A DNA stretch of 64,000 nt, from the NCBI RefSeq assembly GCF_905475395.1, contig NC_058337.1, forward strand, positions 70,886,368 through 70,950,367, written 5' to 3'. The notes below the pieces were generated by a model. The model did not search any database, was not told where the DNA came from, and worked only from the letters and a program-made list of their open reading frames with translations. The DNA comes from Chrysoperla carnea. Taxonomy: Eukaryota > Arthropoda > Insecta > Neuroptera > Chrysopidae. Below, piece by piece: positions 1 to 13,795 of this stretch. A program made the translations under genes and the position numbers. Positions within the stretch are counted from its first letter, which is position 1, and the number at the start of each line of letters is the position of its first letter.

Positions 1-1615
1 TTTACCAATTCAAACTTGAGTTTAGAAAACATTATTTACCTTTTGATGTTGAAAATCTTAAATTAGAAGTACTGTTATTGTTAATGAACATTTAACATCA
101 TTAAAAAAAATTCTTGTGAGCAAGCTCGAGGTTTGCTATTTTCGAGAGCTGAGTGTTCCTTTCTTTTCAAGGCTTGGGGAGTCCTTTAGGTTGCAGAGCC
201 CTATTCCACTGCACCACCTAGCTCTATGATAGCTACGCAACTGCTAAAAGCGACAAAATTCTACAAAAAAGAATAATTTTTTTTCGGAAGAACTGATTCA
301 AGAAATCAAGCTGCATTTGTACTATTATATTTTCGCATATCTTGTATCGTTTTATTTTCGAAGATCGTTTTATTTTATATTTTCGGAGATCTATAGGAAT
401 TAGTTGGATAAAAAAGTGCATAGTATGTACGTCAAGAAGTCAAAGCACTTTCAAGGTTTTCCTCCCCTTTTAATATTACTTAATTGTATGATTACAGACA
501 ATCATGGATAGCAATAGACAGAGGATATTTATCGGATTCAAGACATTCCATGATTAATGCTAATATTTTGAGTTTTGATCTTGGTGAAGAACCAAAAAAA
601 AAAACAAAAATATGAATTGAATTTTTATATTCAGCAGAAATATTTAGCTGTTCCTACCGAGGAATATATGGAAGATTCCAAATAATGTTTCAAACAAAAG
701 ATTTTTTTAAATAGGTACTGTTGATGTCAAGAAACATTGAAATTGAAACCAGGGTCCTCCAATAAGAGTTTTGGAGATGCTCCACGCTAGGCAGTTCAAA
801 TTAGCGTAGCTAGAGATTTATTTCTCGGGGGCAGCCGTCGCGTCAGTGTCTATGGAAAAATAATTTTTTTTAGATATTTAAATATTACTTGAGATAATTG
901 ACTCTCAAAGTTGAAACAAAGAAACTCTAAAAAATCGATTTTTATCGTTTTTAATTTTGAATAATAATACATTGTTCTCATTTAAACATTTGCTTTTCAA
1001 TTACTTGTATTTTTTAACAATTTCGATAAATGGATAATTGCGATCGTTACAATGCGCAAAAAGATAAAAATAAAAAATAAAAATTTTTTGAAAACTTCTG
1101 GTTGCTCTAAGGTGGGCAATAAACTGCGAAGGGTGAGCATTGCCCATCCTTGCTCCTCCCTAGTCACGCCAATGACTATGTATACATTTCTTACGTTCTT
1201 GTGTCTATGTTTATTAAAATCTGTTCTCAAACAAAAATATGCTGAAAGATAAACCATGATGAATATAAATTTGAATTAAACTAAATTATATTTTAGAAAT
1301 AGAACACAACAAGAAAATATGTATGTTGTTTTGATTTCTGTTTAAAATATATCGTTTATTTTTATTTAAAAGCATGAAATTTATCTTCACACACCAAATG
1401 TCCCATTTTTAATATCACACTCTGTAAAATATATTCATACATATTTATACCTCCTCCATGTACCTAATGAGTAAAAACAACCATTTTAACTTAATTTATT
1501 TTTCCGAACTTTATTGAAGTTCACTAGGAGTGGAATAATCAAGCCCGTAGCAAAGGATACGCCAAGACATATAGATTTTTCATGGTGTTCTTGAACAAAG
1601 TATGACTTAATTTCT
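1..1615. other. Left flank without recognised gene
   Basis: AT-rich DNA, probably intronic for the minus-strand Zasp66 gene. No frame shows coding character. A GC-richer patch at 780-840 and a possible tRNA-like SINE head near 160-235 are the only non-random stretches, and neither can be supported strongly. Confidence 0.5.
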
Positions 1616-1800
1616 TTAATCCCTAGGGGGACACATGGCTGCAACAAAGGATCGCAAGCGACCACGATTGCTAGCCAGACTCTTGACTTCACTCCAGGTT
1701 TTGCCTTCCAGTTCTGCCTCTTTTTCTACGGTTCTTCGCCAGGTGATGCGAGGTCTTCCCGGTTTTCTCCTGCCGTGTGGAATGTAATCGAGTGTTTGGC
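1616..1800 (-). mobile_element. LINE reverse-transcriptase C-terminal fragment
   Basis: A minus-strand frame ending in a stop at 1616 reads HGRRKPGRPRITWRRTVEKE, then ...KTWSEVKSLASNRGRLRSFV and ends AAMCPPRD. The GRP-R-TWRRTVEKE...W-E-K-LA-NR-RWR-FV-A-CP motif order is the usual extreme C-terminus of insect non-LTR endonuclease/reverse transcriptases. Only the last ~60 residues remain, so it is a dead 5'-truncated copy, inside or beside the Zasp66 intron. Confidence 0.75.
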
Positions 1801-3669
1801 TTAAAATGGAAAACTCGAATTGGATTTTGGAATGTAAGAACAATGAACAAAGTATAAGAAACTATATTTATCCTGTGATAAATTACTTCAGGTCCACTCA
1901 GCGAGAGACTTGCTGTTTGAGAGACTTGGTGGTTATCATTATCATTAGTAGTGGATCAGTAATAATTTATGAAACACTGAATGGCATTTTGAACGAAATG
2001 AAAATAAGATTTGTAGAAACTAAAAGCTCCTAATTGCAGTTTCTAGTGCCGAAGAGAAAAGCATTTGGGTCTACAACTTCCATCATCAGAAGAAATTACA
2101 GTGGTTAATAGATTTATACAAATCCAAAAGAGAAAGAGGCCTGATTGATCTGTCTTCGATATAATTTTTCAACATCGAGCTGCATTCCCCGGAACTTATG
2201 ATTTGCTGGCGACAGTCAGAGCGTCTGGTTGTAGCACATTGACTTGCGAGTCAACTTTCTTCGTATTGACGAGAATTAACCATCCACATCGACTTTCTAT
2301 GTGCCATCAATAAATGACCAATTATATCCTTCTGGCACACGACAAAAATGGAACAAAAACTTTAAGCTTTGTCCTGCTATTGAGAAAATTTAAATTATTT
2401 TTTTACAACAACATTAAGGAATTCTGTAACGATGTACCTGTATATATAATAGTGGTTACAGCCTACCTTGATTATTCTTGAGCTTTTCCTGATTGCACAG
2501 CCTGGCTACCCCCCTGGAAATAGTCTCTCAGGTTCGATTTGTTTAAAACTGTGTGAAATACACACGTAAATCTTCATATGCATCTAAATATTTATTCAAC
2601 GCGTACTAAAACACAGTTGAAGCCTGGCATCGTAGTTCTAGGCTAATTATAGGGTTAAATTCAAACGAGGTGGTTAACAATGTAGAAAATAAAGGACGCA
2701 GCTCTTCCCTCATGGATTTGAATATCATAATTTTAACCTGGAGACTATAAAAAAGGAGTAGGTACAATTGAAACAAACTAAATCGATTGTAGAAAAAAGC
2801 AAGATGTTAAAGAAAACAACAAAAAAGATGGGGAAGAATGGTTTTACTCTATTCAAACAAAAAGGAAACGGAACAAATCTCACTAATCACTTCTAATCAA
2901 CATATAAGTTTGAAACTAAGATGAAATGTCTGCAAATCTGAATACCATATATACCTAATATTTTGATACTTGATATAATAAGACATTCCGAAAGTACAGT
3001 ATAAAATATAAATTTAAAAGTTTGTATGTGCGGAAGCGATGGGAAAAAATATATTTTCACAAGTAGAAGCTCAAGTAAATTATATTAATTTTTTAACTTC
3101 AAATTTACTAAAACTATACTGGAAAATATTCCGAAAACATATCTGGAAAACCAAATCTTATGAGATAAAATCTCAATTAATATTTATAAACTTTTTCGAT
3201 GAGTCAATGTAATAATAATATCGACGTCATGAGAGTATCTCACACCAGATTTGATAATATATATATCAAATACATAAGTAACTATGGGCATTTTGCCAAA
3301 TCAGTCATGTAATTTTAACAAATATGATATACATTTTTTTTTTTGTTTCTGCTTAAAAAAAATTTAAACATACAACACTTTCCCCAAAAAATATTACTGT
3401 GATGAAGGTCGTTAAGGTTTTTTTAATGATATTTATGTCTCAAATGCATTTCGACAAAATACCTAAACATAACATAAATGTATTACAAATTGCCTATGAT
3501 GAATACAGTAAAAATCAACACTTTTTCTACTGAGAAGAAATAAATAATTATTATTATTCATTTATTGTTTTACGAAGTTGGCATTCAGCCATCATAAGTT
3601 TTTTTTTTGTTTCTGGATGTAATTTAAATATCAATTATTAAAATAAATGAGTATTTACAATTATCTAAC
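1801..3669. other. Probable Zasp66 intron
   Basis: No exon was found on the minus strand that would continue the phase-0 end of Zasp66 exon 4. The stretch around 2100-2340 is GC-richer and may be old retroelement debris. The rest is AT-rich with homopolymer runs. Confidence 0.5.
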
Positions 3670-3800
3670 CTGATTAAGTACTGCCTCAATTTCAATCGCT
3701 TTTTCGTCCATTGTATTCTGTGCTGGCTGATTTGGAGAAATTGTTTGTAGATATATTTCATTTTGATCCATTGATGGAAATATTGTGTGCGGCAAATTTC
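3670..3800 (-). CDS. Zasp66: Zasp66 coding exon 4 (conserved NLPHTIFP stretch)
   Basis: 131 nt; acceptor tgtctag, donor gttaga; phase 0 exit. It encodes NLPHTIFPSMDQNEIYLQTI, then SPNQPAQNTMDEKAIEIEAV and LNQ. It is too short to stand out as an ORF; frame continuity with exon 3 (G+GA = Gly) and the LPxTxFP match to fly Zasp66 identify it. Confidence 0.8.
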
Positions 3801-6800
3801 CTAGACACAAAGAATAAAAATAGAATAGTTATTGGTTGAATAAGAAAGCAACAAAATGTTAGATCCCAAAAAATGTTATTTACAATGATATATTATTTAC
3901 TACCGATCTAGAATATTTTTTAAAATTAAAACAGGCATGATTTGATAGATAGACTCGAATCTTCTAGATTACTATTACTATTACTTTAAAATGCGAAATT
4001 AAGCAAAATTTGAATATTTTGTCTTATACAGTTTCTGAAATTATAGTTTTTAGAATAAAATAGGTTAGATTTGACTGGTTCAAAACACACTTTTATTCTT
4101 TTAAATAATATGAGTGGTAAATCTCGAAATACTATCGAAGCTATTACCAGAAATTTAATCTAGTTTTGACTAGATTATGATCTGTAAAATTTGAATACAT
4201 TATTTTTGGCTATCATATCACTTTTTGATAAAAGCTCTAGCACATTAATTAATATATTTTGAATATTATAATATATTTTAAAACCTTTAAAGTTTGAAAC
4301 ACGATATCTTGCAATTAAATCTTTAAATTGAAGAAATTCTATTCGTAGACGATAAAACTCTTGGTTAAATAGTTTATTGTTTGTAGCTATGGAACAAGGA
4401 CAAATTATTCATACCTACTAAAGACGAACAAACCTGGAATAATAGGCGTTTTGATCGCTAACGTTCAGAAGGAGACGGACTCTTAAGAAAATTTTTAAGG
4501 TATAAAAGAATAAGACATGGAATGTTGTTTTGTTTTTTATTTAGGTGTAACACTAATTCGATTGCACATTTTTTAAATAAAATATTGCATGCCGCTTTGT
4601 CTTGGTTAGCAAAAATGTATAAATAAACAAAAACTAAATGCAGTGATAATAATAACTGCTAATCATGGCTAAATGTCCAAACTGAAAAAAAAATGGATAT
4701 CTAATTTTAAGCGGGGCTAAATATTAAATGTGCCTAAATGTTAATCTTATGATTGACGCGAGAGATGGCCGTTATGATTGCCGTTAAGAGCTATTAGTTT
4801 GATTTTTGTATCAATTTTTATTTATATTTTGATTAAAAACATTGGTAATCGGAAAAAATAGACCAAAAATTTTGTTGACCAAGAGTATTGTTGTAATTAC
4901 GAGTTGGTTGGGTTGAGTTTTTTCGACTATAGAGGAGTTGCTTGGGTTCTGAAGTTTTTAGCCCTTGTGTTCAAAAATAGGACATTATTACATAAATTTT
5001 TTTCTGTCTATTTTTCCTAAATTTATAAAATTTCGTTTCAGCTTCAGCTTTACTTCGAATCGCGTGGATCTACAGTAAAGTAACTCAAAAGAGTGTAGCT
5101 TGTTTCGTTGCAAATTTTGACAAACCTGCCTATGTAGACAATCAAGCCATACTGCATTCTGTAAATAACTCAATGTACCTATCTGTTAAAGGGTATATCT
5201 TTGACAACCGCTTTATTTCAAACAGAAATTATTTCATTGGCTGTTCTGTAACTGCTTTTACGTTCTTTGTAAAAAAGTTTTTGGAATCGAAACTGATATA
5301 CCTAAAATTTTGCGGAAGGTCAAGGAAAATTTTATATTAAGTATTTTTTATCGTATTTTTTTATAAATGGTAATTATACGATAGAAACGACAAAACTAAG
5401 TATTTACCTAATGGCTGTTGTAAAGTCTCTTTATACGAATGTGCAGGGCTTGGTGATCGATACGGCGTTGTCGGTGAACCTAAGCTTCCAAGTGCATTAT
5501 TTAGTGATAATGGGTTAGGACTTAATGATAATGGCGATAACGGTGGTAATGCTGAACTACATCTGGACGATGATAAACTTGTTGAAACAGCTGGTTGTCT
5601 TGGAGCAGTGGTGTCTCTGTGAATCGAATCAAATTCACAACAAATAATTGTAATTCTAATTTTAAAATACTGAAGCATACCTTTGTATGACAAATCTAAT
5701 TGTGTTACCAGCGTTCCTAAATAGATTTTCAGCATCTTCGTGACGTATATCTCTGGAATCGTATTCACCAATCTTTGAAATGATGTCACCACGATAAAGT
5801 TGACCTTCAGCGGGAGTTCCAATACCCACCTGTTTTCATTTCATATACAATTATTTTTAAGAATTCGAACATGCATGCATTTGTATGCGAGCAAAGGTCC
5901 AGCTATAAGTATATTTTTCTTGATTATAGCGCCCAGAAAAGTCGTATTTTCAAAAAATTTTCATCCATTTATTAGAGACAATAAATAGGCAATAATAAAC
6001 TCGTCAGCTTTTCGTGAGTGCGATTTTTCTGTTCTAATTAGTTATTCGTGAAACTCTTGTATAGATAGGTACTATATTAATAGTTCAAAAATTTTGGAAA
6101 TAATTGAAAAAAAGTTTTCTGTTTATTTGAAATCAGAAAATGAAAGTTTTTTTGGTAATCCAAAATTTTTTAGTACTAATTTTGATGATAATGAATCAGA
6201 AAGGCTAAAATTTTTCTTATATATTTGTATAGGCAGAAATTAAAAAAAAAGCCTTTTTGTAGTTTTACATTTATAAAATTAAGGAAAAAAAATTGGACTG
6301 GAGTTAAGTACCTATACATTCAAAATTTTATGATAATTTTTTATATGAATAATTCTGAAAATTTTTAATCAAAAATTTTTATGTTAATTCGGATAATGAT
6401 ATGACGAAATTTTGCCTGTTATCTTTATATGTTTATAAATTTCAAAAACAATTTTTACGGCAACGACTCTATTTTGGCAAAACTACACTGTGAATTAAAG
6501 TTTTTTTTTTAATATAGTTGCTATAGCTGCATAATATAGCTGCATAATTATAGTTGCTAAGATTTTCTTAGATAGAATCTTCGAAATATAAAGAAAAATA
6601 ATTTTGGGCTTAACGTTAGCGTTGATCTCCTGGATAATAAGCAAATTCTTTTGTAACTTTTATGAGCTTTCACTATCCACTATTCCCAAGACTACCTATT
6701 TCTAGATCAAACAGTTGTCATCATATGATGGGGTCATAGTACAAAAACAAGCAAACATTCGATCTCGCTTATTATGCATGGAACCCTCAAAAAAACTTGA

Positions 6801-6937
6801 TATTTGAAAATTGTCAATCTTACTCGTGTTATGATTAAGGGTGTTCCAACGTCACTACCCCCCACTAAACTTATTCCCCATGGTTGATTGAGATCTAAAC
6901 GTTTTAAATTCACTAAAATTGTTTGTTGTCTTCCCAT
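3670..6937 (-). CDS. Zasp66: Zasp66-like PDZ protein of the muscle Z-disc, N-terminal 201 codons (partial; continues past left edge)
   Basis: Joined exons on the minus strand: 6937-6824, 5829-5681, 5616-5408 and 3800-3670, all in phase. The product starts MGRQQTILVNLKRLDLNQPW; a PDZ domain covers about residues 5-90, with carboxylate-binding loop PWGISLVGG (19-27) and the run GDIISKIGEYDSRDIRHEDA. A Ser/Pro-rich linker follows, then NLPHTIFPSM and an acidic end reaching ...IEAVLNQ. From memory of Drosophila Zasp66, PDZ, linker and the LPxTxFP stretch match in order; the fly protein continues after NQ with a PYRTTPL-type exon that I do not find at 1-3669, so the rest lies outside. Zasp proteins bind alpha-actinin at Z-discs; the LIM-free Zasp66 ends in a ZM region, not in this window. 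ATG 6937 is the first ATG in frame, in context AAAATGG. Function is inferred from family. Confidence 0.85.
5408..5616 (-). CDS. Zasp66: Zasp66 coding exon 3 (Ser/Pro-rich linker)
   Basis: 209 nt; acceptor cacag, donor gtaaat. It encodes DTTAPRQPAVSTSLSSSRCS and on to ...PSPAHSYKETLQQPL. Low complexity, rich in Ser, Pro and Leu; probably disordered. Leaves in phase 1 with a single G. Confidence 0.82.
5681..5829 (-). CDS. Zasp66: Zasp66 coding exon 2 (second half of PDZ)
   Basis: 149 nt; acceptor aacag, donor gtatgc; enters phase 0, leaves after two bases (AG), completing an Arg codon with the next exon. It encodes VGIGTPAEGQLYRGDIISKI and on to ...NTIRFVIQ. A 153-codon reading frame over 5361-5822 is an out-of-frame shadow in this part. 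Confidence 0.85.
6824..6937 (-). CDS. Zasp66: Zasp66 coding exon 1 (start codon, first half of PDZ)
   Basis: 114 nt, 38 codons, ending ...GTPLIITR with donor gtaaga. Phase 0 exit. It encodes the PDZ beta-strand and the PWGI ligand loop. No splice acceptor close upstream is obvious, so the 5' UTR structure is unknown. Confidence 0.85.
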
Positions 6938-7700
6938 TTTAAAGTAATCACCAAAATAACACTTGAACAATTAATTAACAAAACTTAATTCATTTTTTTC
7001 GAAACCAAAGAACACTACCAAAAAATCTTAACAGTGTGTCTACATATTTTAAAGACTGTGTTTTGAGCTAGCCGAATGCTTGAATTTTCTTTCTTTGAAT
7101 TCTCTGTGATAGTTTGTATATTATTATTATTATGTTGGGATGAGAAAACGGGATTGCATATTTTTTAGAGGAGATAATATTGCAATACAATTAGTTAAAA
7201 TGAGATGTGTTGTATGGTTTAGTCATAATATAATACTACGATACTGAGTCGTTTATGTTATAAAATCATTGGCAATGTTTATCATAGTACAAAAATAGTA
7301 TTTATAACGTCTACATATACAATATTGAAAACATTTTTAATATTATGAATATATGTAGGTATATAAATGTATATAATGGTTATTTACACTTTGAAACAGA
7401 TATATTCGCAAATAAGAATATACTGGCTAGCTCAAAAAATGAGACTTTAAATCAGGCTATTGTACACATCGATAACGGTATTGTACCTACACATCGATTA
7501 TACAATTGTAAACATAAGCTGAGAATATAAGCTACGCTTCGTATTTTGAAATTTCGTAACGAAATTTGGATGCAGATAATAAAAATGACATTGTACTCAA
7601 CTTTTTAGTTTTAGATGTGTCGCCACAATTCGGGCTCAAATGGAAACTCCATGCAAGACTTTCTCTGATCAGAAAACTTTATAAAAAAAATCAGTTTATC

Positions 7701-8217
7701 GGCAGCTATCATTATTGTGCTTTATTCCGAGACCACGACTCCACATTCTTGAAACCTATTAGAGCTAGATAAATTTTACTTGGTTTATCAAAATTGGATA
7801 AAATTTGGATGTGATAGAGCAAAATTAAATTTTTTGGATTCTGATGACGTCATAAAGTTAAAAAATGCGATTGTTTTGATAACAACGACAAATTTAATCG
7901 GATCTTTTTGGAATTTTTTTTGAAATCTAATAATTTTAAGTCATTCTTATCAACTGTTATGTCAGTTTTACGGTAGCTATCGCTTTTGTGCTTAATTCCG
8001 AGACCAGGACTTCACATTCTTGAAACCTATTAGTGCTAGGTTAATTTTGATCACAAATTTGAAAAGTATAACCCAAATATAGTAGGATTACATACTTGGT
8101 TTATCAAAATTGGATAAAATTTGGATGTGATAGAGCAAAATTAAATTTTTTGGATTCTGATGACGTCATGAAGTTAAATATTTTTAATTTTTTTGATAAC
8201 ACTGGCAAATTGATCTG
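7701..8217. repeat. Direct repeat, two diverged copies of ~250 bp
   Basis: Copy 1 (about 7701-7903) and copy 2 (about 7972-8217) share TTATTCCGAGACCA-type sequence, CACATTCTTGAAACCTATTA, GGTTTATCAAAATTGGATAA and GATTCTGATGACGTCAT in the same order. Copy 2 has about 45 extra bases (around 8044-8092) that copy 1 lacks. The short frame at 7566-7772 is just reading through copy 1. Confidence 0.8.
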
Positions 8218-11200
8218 ATATTATTGAAATTGTTTTTGAAACCCACTATCGGCGTCTCATTTTTGAGCTAAAAGTCTAAAAAATGTTTAAAAGGAAATTA
8301 CACCGATTTAAAATCCTGAAATTTTACGAAAAAGTTACTTATAATTTGTTAAGCGTTTTTTACGTATAGCTAAAAATAAAATACCAATAATGTGAATATG
8401 CCATTGTATATTATCAGTTGAAGTTTGGTTAAAGCAGGGTTTTCTTAGATATCTCCTCCAAATTGCTAAAATCAATAGCTACTATTTATTTCTCGTTATT
8501 TTTACGAACTTTCGGCTGCCCCTTTAGTTCAAATGAGATAAAATTCGGCGCTTAGAATTGTTTAGCATACAGAAGTTTTATTTCAGCAACTTGAAAGAGG
8601 ACCTCAGAAGAAAAACAATTTTTTAAACGTTTTTAAAGTTTTGCTTTTTCTCCAGTCTCTCCAATTCAAAAACTTTATTTATTAAAAAAGTTTATTGTGG
8701 ATCAACTACCTAGCCCCTTCAACTCCTTTTTTGTGTCAAAATATCATAAATTTTTGCGGTTAATGAGGCATTGCGCGCTTTCACTGCATGTCCAAATTGG
8801 TCTAGAGTGTTGAAAAGCTGTATTTAGGTTGCGTTTTTGTCCAGGAAATGTCTTTTGAGAGTGTCAGCTTCCTATCTCCCTCTCCCCATTTTTGTGTAGA
8901 AAAATTGTGGAATTTCATTGGTTTTAAGGCATTGCGCAACCTGATATTACCCTAACACCTTATCGTACATCCTTAATGAGTTATTTTCTTCGACGATCAG
9001 TGTAAATAAATAGAACAAATTATAGATATGTTTCAATTATTATCTAGAGTAATTAATATAATATATGAAGAAAAGAAGCATATGAATTGAATTAAGTTAA
9101 AAGATTATTTATAATTATTTGTTCTAAATATCGATTAGTATGAAAAAGAAAAGCCGTTTCAAAAAAATTTAATCCCAAATAAAGTTTCTGGTTTTGTGAT
9201 GAGCGACTTACGCAATTTTATCTACTCTGAAAAGTAAAAGATAAAAAATAGCAAAGTAAGTTAGAATTATGAATTTATGTTCATTCTAATATCCCTATCC
9301 AAAAATATTAAAGGTTTTTTATCTCATTTTCAACCCTTGAATATTACTTATCCGTTGAGGTTTGAATTAAGATCAATAGGTATACACTTGTTCCTTCGTA
9401 GGATAAAAATAAGAAAATAGACAAATTATTGAAATTTTTTTGTCGTTTTAACATTTAAAAAGTCCAAATTTCATAAAAATATATATTAAAAAAATATAGA
9501 TTACTAATTGCTTTCATTTGCTTTTTAGCATGGAACGTGTAAACATATAATATATTACCCGCGGTAAAATTCTCAGCTACTCACATAATATAATAAGAAT
9601 TTCTGATAGTGAGCGATATAGATTTATCAGCAATTTCAAATGAACTGATGGGCCACATTTATAATAAGAGACACTATCGTTTGAGTATTTTTTAAAGTTC
9701 TCGACTCTAAAAGAACCTTTTAAGTTAATGGGTAAAATGTTTTTCCGTCAGAAAATTGAAGAGATCTGTTAATTGGATATTTTTGTGTAAAACATGCGTT
9801 AGATACGATGGGGCCAAAACAATTTTCATTGTTTTGATCTTTTTCGACTTTTTAAGGAGAAAGGAGGAAAGATATTCAGGACACAAATATTTGCTCAATT
9901 TTCTGATGGAAATCGTTGATTTTAATTCAATATGACTAGCCTATTACTTAAAAATTCCAAATGTATAAGAATCTCGACAATATGCAATATCAGCAAGTAG
10001 GCAGAATAGAATAATGATTGAACTCTACTCATCCATTTATTTATGAGCAAAATATTAATACTATTATATTTATTATAAACATGTGAATCTTCATACAACA
10101 TTATTTTACAAATAGTCCACTGAAGTTAGTATTTTGATACGGAATAATTTATACAAAAGATTTGGTGTATTTTTAAACAAACAGTTTTTCGAGATTTTCT
10201 CGGTAACTGTCGATTTTCCGACAAATATACCTGTATAAAAAATAAAAGAAGAGATAATTTTACACAAAAGTCCCATAACATTTTTTGTCGGAGCAATATT
10301 GATCATAATAAACGTCGCTCAAATCTTATAAAAAAATTTAAAAAAAAATAAGTCAAGAGATGAAATAAACTTGAAGCTTCATTAATGCTGCTCCTTTGTA
10401 TGATACACATACACCAAGGATTGATAAAATATCAACCATAGATAAAATTGATATCAACTAAACTTTATAACGTATACTGTCGGTGATAAACGGTCAGCCC
10501 GAGCTGCATAGGAGATCGAAATGATGGAGGACAGAATTCAGACATAATCATATCCCACCCCCACTCTAATTTGGTGAAAAAGGCAGGCGGGCAAAGCAAT
10601 AATTATTAGCTATTAAAGAATAATTAGAGCTGCAGATGTTAATTAAGATTAATAATTAATCGCTGATCAAATAAATTATTAATTGTAAATGAAACGAAGT
10701 TCACGGGGTCAGAAAATTTTTATAAAATTTGAACGACGCCGTTTATCACGATAAATATTACTCCGGCCAAAAAATGTTATGAAACCTTTTTTGTTTAAAA
10801 TTATCATCTCTTTCATTTTGTATGGGATAATTATAGTCGTATTAGTCGTTGAATCGAAAATTACCAAGAAAATCCCGGAAAAACGTTTTTGAGGATTACA
10901 CTGATGCCAATTGTTGTGTGTACACTCTATTGTAAAAGGATTTGGAGGAGTTTTTCAGGACATCAAAATATACCTAAAACACACTGATATCTTTTGTATG
11001 ATTTATTCCGCAGTTCGGCCTTCTATTGGACTAATTTCAGTGCATTAAAATGTAAAAAAGCATTTCTGATTTTTATGATTCTGATATTAAAAGAAATGTA
11101 GAAATATTTTTAATAATTTTTTATTTTTAAAACACATACAAGAATTGTTTTAATGTATCTATGAGAAGAAAAATTACTGTTTTTTAAAGATATTTATAAT

Positions 11201-13649
11201 CAACCTAAATATTTAAATACCTAAATTTGCAAAGGAATGCATTTATAAAATTGGATTCTTGTAATTCAGAATTTTATAGCCTTATTATACAGAATACTCA
11301 TAAATATACACTGGCACACTTTTAAAGGTTGTAGGTTCTAAGGGGCATAAAAACAGCCCAACGATGTAAGTAGGTACCAAATCATTTCGTTTTCGAGGTA
11401 CTCAGGGAGTTGAAAAACAAATATTTTTTTAACAAGCATATTTTGCCTATGCTAACCGCACGCAAGACTATCTAAAATTTGTCTTGCCCAATTTCTCTTA
11501 TAAGAATATCAGCTCAGTTGGGTGCATGTGGAAGGAAAATATTGAGAGTTGTCATAAATACCGTGGTATAGGTCATTTTTGATAATATCCTCGCAATCGC
11601 TGGCATTCTACACTTGCAAAAATTATTTCGTTTCATTAAAACCATATTGTATACATGATCATTTGTCCTGAACGTGTAAAGAAGGGATAATCTAAACGTT
11701 CTTTTTTGAAAATTTTATGTTTTTTTATTCTTTTATGAGATAATGTTTATTTGTTTAATTTGATTGATTAATTTTTAGTTTTTGTAAACTTATATTATTA
11801 TCTTATATTATTTCTCTAGCATGATTTTCCCGTCCCAGCAAAATCTTCCTTATTCCTTACTGGCTAATGATGAAAAATATACCTACTCACGATCTAAAAA
11901 TGTACCGCTTAGGAAAAAAAGAGGCTGGAAAAATATATTAAGATTTAATTTTGTTCATTATGTAATTTGTATATAACATCTGTAATAAAATTGCCTATAA
12001 ATAAAAATAAAGTAAATTACTATTGGTATTTTGTACCTATTGGTACTACTTTCTACATATTATTAATTATTATTATTGTAGAATTCTTGTAATTTCATTT
12101 CTTTCTTTTTTGGTAAAGGTATTATGCTGCTTATGAGTGAAACTTGAATGCTCTTTTCGTTCAAGATCAATTTAATAACAAGCATTTTATTTTTAGAAAG
12201 GAGACAAAGAATTTCATTGAGTTTTCGAGTAGAAAACATCACTTTATTTTTAGTTCAAAGAGGTAAAAGAAGTAAACCCGCAGACTTTATCCAACTAAAA
12301 ATAAAACGCAAATACACATTTTTATCAATTCAAACAAAATTAATTTTTGATTACTGAATCAGAAACCAGTTATGAATGTTACAGGTTTTGTAGTGCTGTA
12401 TCTAATCTATTTATTATTTAGTTTTAATTTTGATTGGCATTGATTTGCGTTCTCAAATGCGTTCATTAACTGCAATTTGAAACATTTGCCATTGGCATAT
12501 AATACATAAATAAATTCTTATTTTATTGAATGATATTGATTAGACAATACAGAATACAGTCTTCGAATAAATACCGGTACTTTCTTTCTTAATTAAGAAT
12601 AAAACGTAATTTAAATTACGTATGCTTAAAAATATACATAAATTTTCCAATTTTACTTGGAATATTCCTTTACTGCTATATGTACAATAATTTTATTTGG
12701 CAAAAGTACAATAGTTTTTTACTAATATGTTTTCCTGTTAGGTTGTGCCGGAAACGGAACGAATTTAAAGGCGAAGGAAGTTAAAAGTAAAGGATTTCCA
12801 ACTAGGATAAAATAACCTACTGCCATAATAACCTACAATAAAATTATTTATTACTGTTCTAGACGATATCGAAAATAACATGTACGAAACGTGTTTGGTG
12901 CGGCAAATGATACGGGATGTTTACACTTTTCTGGAACAAAAACAGCATCTGAAAACTGAAGCATCTTTTTCAACATAATAGACTAATATTGATTATGTTA
13001 TTCGCTTAAATGTTTAGCATTTCAATAAATTGTTTGTTTCGCAATTCAATGAATATATTCAATGAAATTTGTTATTTGCAGAATAGAAAGTAACTTTTCT
13101 CGAAAATTATAAGCCCGATTGAGATGAAAATTATAAATACAAGTCGTGTCATACTGCCCATCACAGGTTTTTTTTTTTTTTTCATTATTATGGTAATTGC
13201 ATAGGAATATAAATAAAAATTGCGGAATAGACCTTATATGAAGACTCCAGTTACCTATATCTAAGAGAAAAACCTCTCTTTTAAAAATTTTGACAGTAAA
13301 AGACAATTATAGAATCGTTTGTGCGTTCAATGGAGGCTGCCGCAACTAATCATTAGCTGAATTCTATTCTTACATGCTTATACCCAATAAAGAATATAAC
13401 ATCGCACGCTGGATTCTGATTTTTGGGTGATACAGACGTAATACATGTAATACATTTTGATTAACTTTATATTAGCAGTCACGAAACTTTTGTGCTGTTT
13501 GTTTATCAAAAATAAAAGTAGCCCAACTTATTCCTTATTACCTATCCCAACAAAATTTTCCATAAGATACATACATTCAAAATCTCAAGCGAGGATACAT
13601 TCAGTAGTTCGTTTTTTGATAATCCCACAGGAACCTAACATTTTTCCGT

Positions 13650-13795
13650 GATAAAAAGGATATAAATCCTATGTGTTAATCCAAGTAATAAAATATCTGT
13701 GTGACAAATTTCAGATAAATCCGTTCAGCCGCTTTTGCGTGATTGAGTTACAAACATCCAAACTTTCACAATTATATAATTTGTAGGATAGGATT
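13650..13795 (+). mobile_element. LINE 3' end fragment
   Basis: The sequence runs TATGTGTTAATCC, then AAATTTCAGATAAATCCGTT, then TGATTGAGTTACAAACATCC and ends in an AT-rich tail with TTGTAGGATAGGAT. This order (TGTTAATCC, CAAATTTCA, AAATCCGTTCAG, GTTACAAACATCC) is a common insect non-LTR 3' terminal signature as I remember it. A second partial copy lies at 58978-59040. Clade not determined. Confidence 0.5.

Noticed and set aside
160..235. Possible tRNA or tRNA-derived SINE head on the minus strand (box-A-like GAGCTAGGTGGTGCAGTGG)
   Set aside because: No convincing box B and no cloverleaf; too weak to list as a feature.
2467..2506. Possible Zasp66 exon (PGCAIRKSSRIIK) on the minus strand with AG and GT borders
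   Set aside because: Does not resemble the expected continuation of Zasp66; borders of this quality are frequent by chance.
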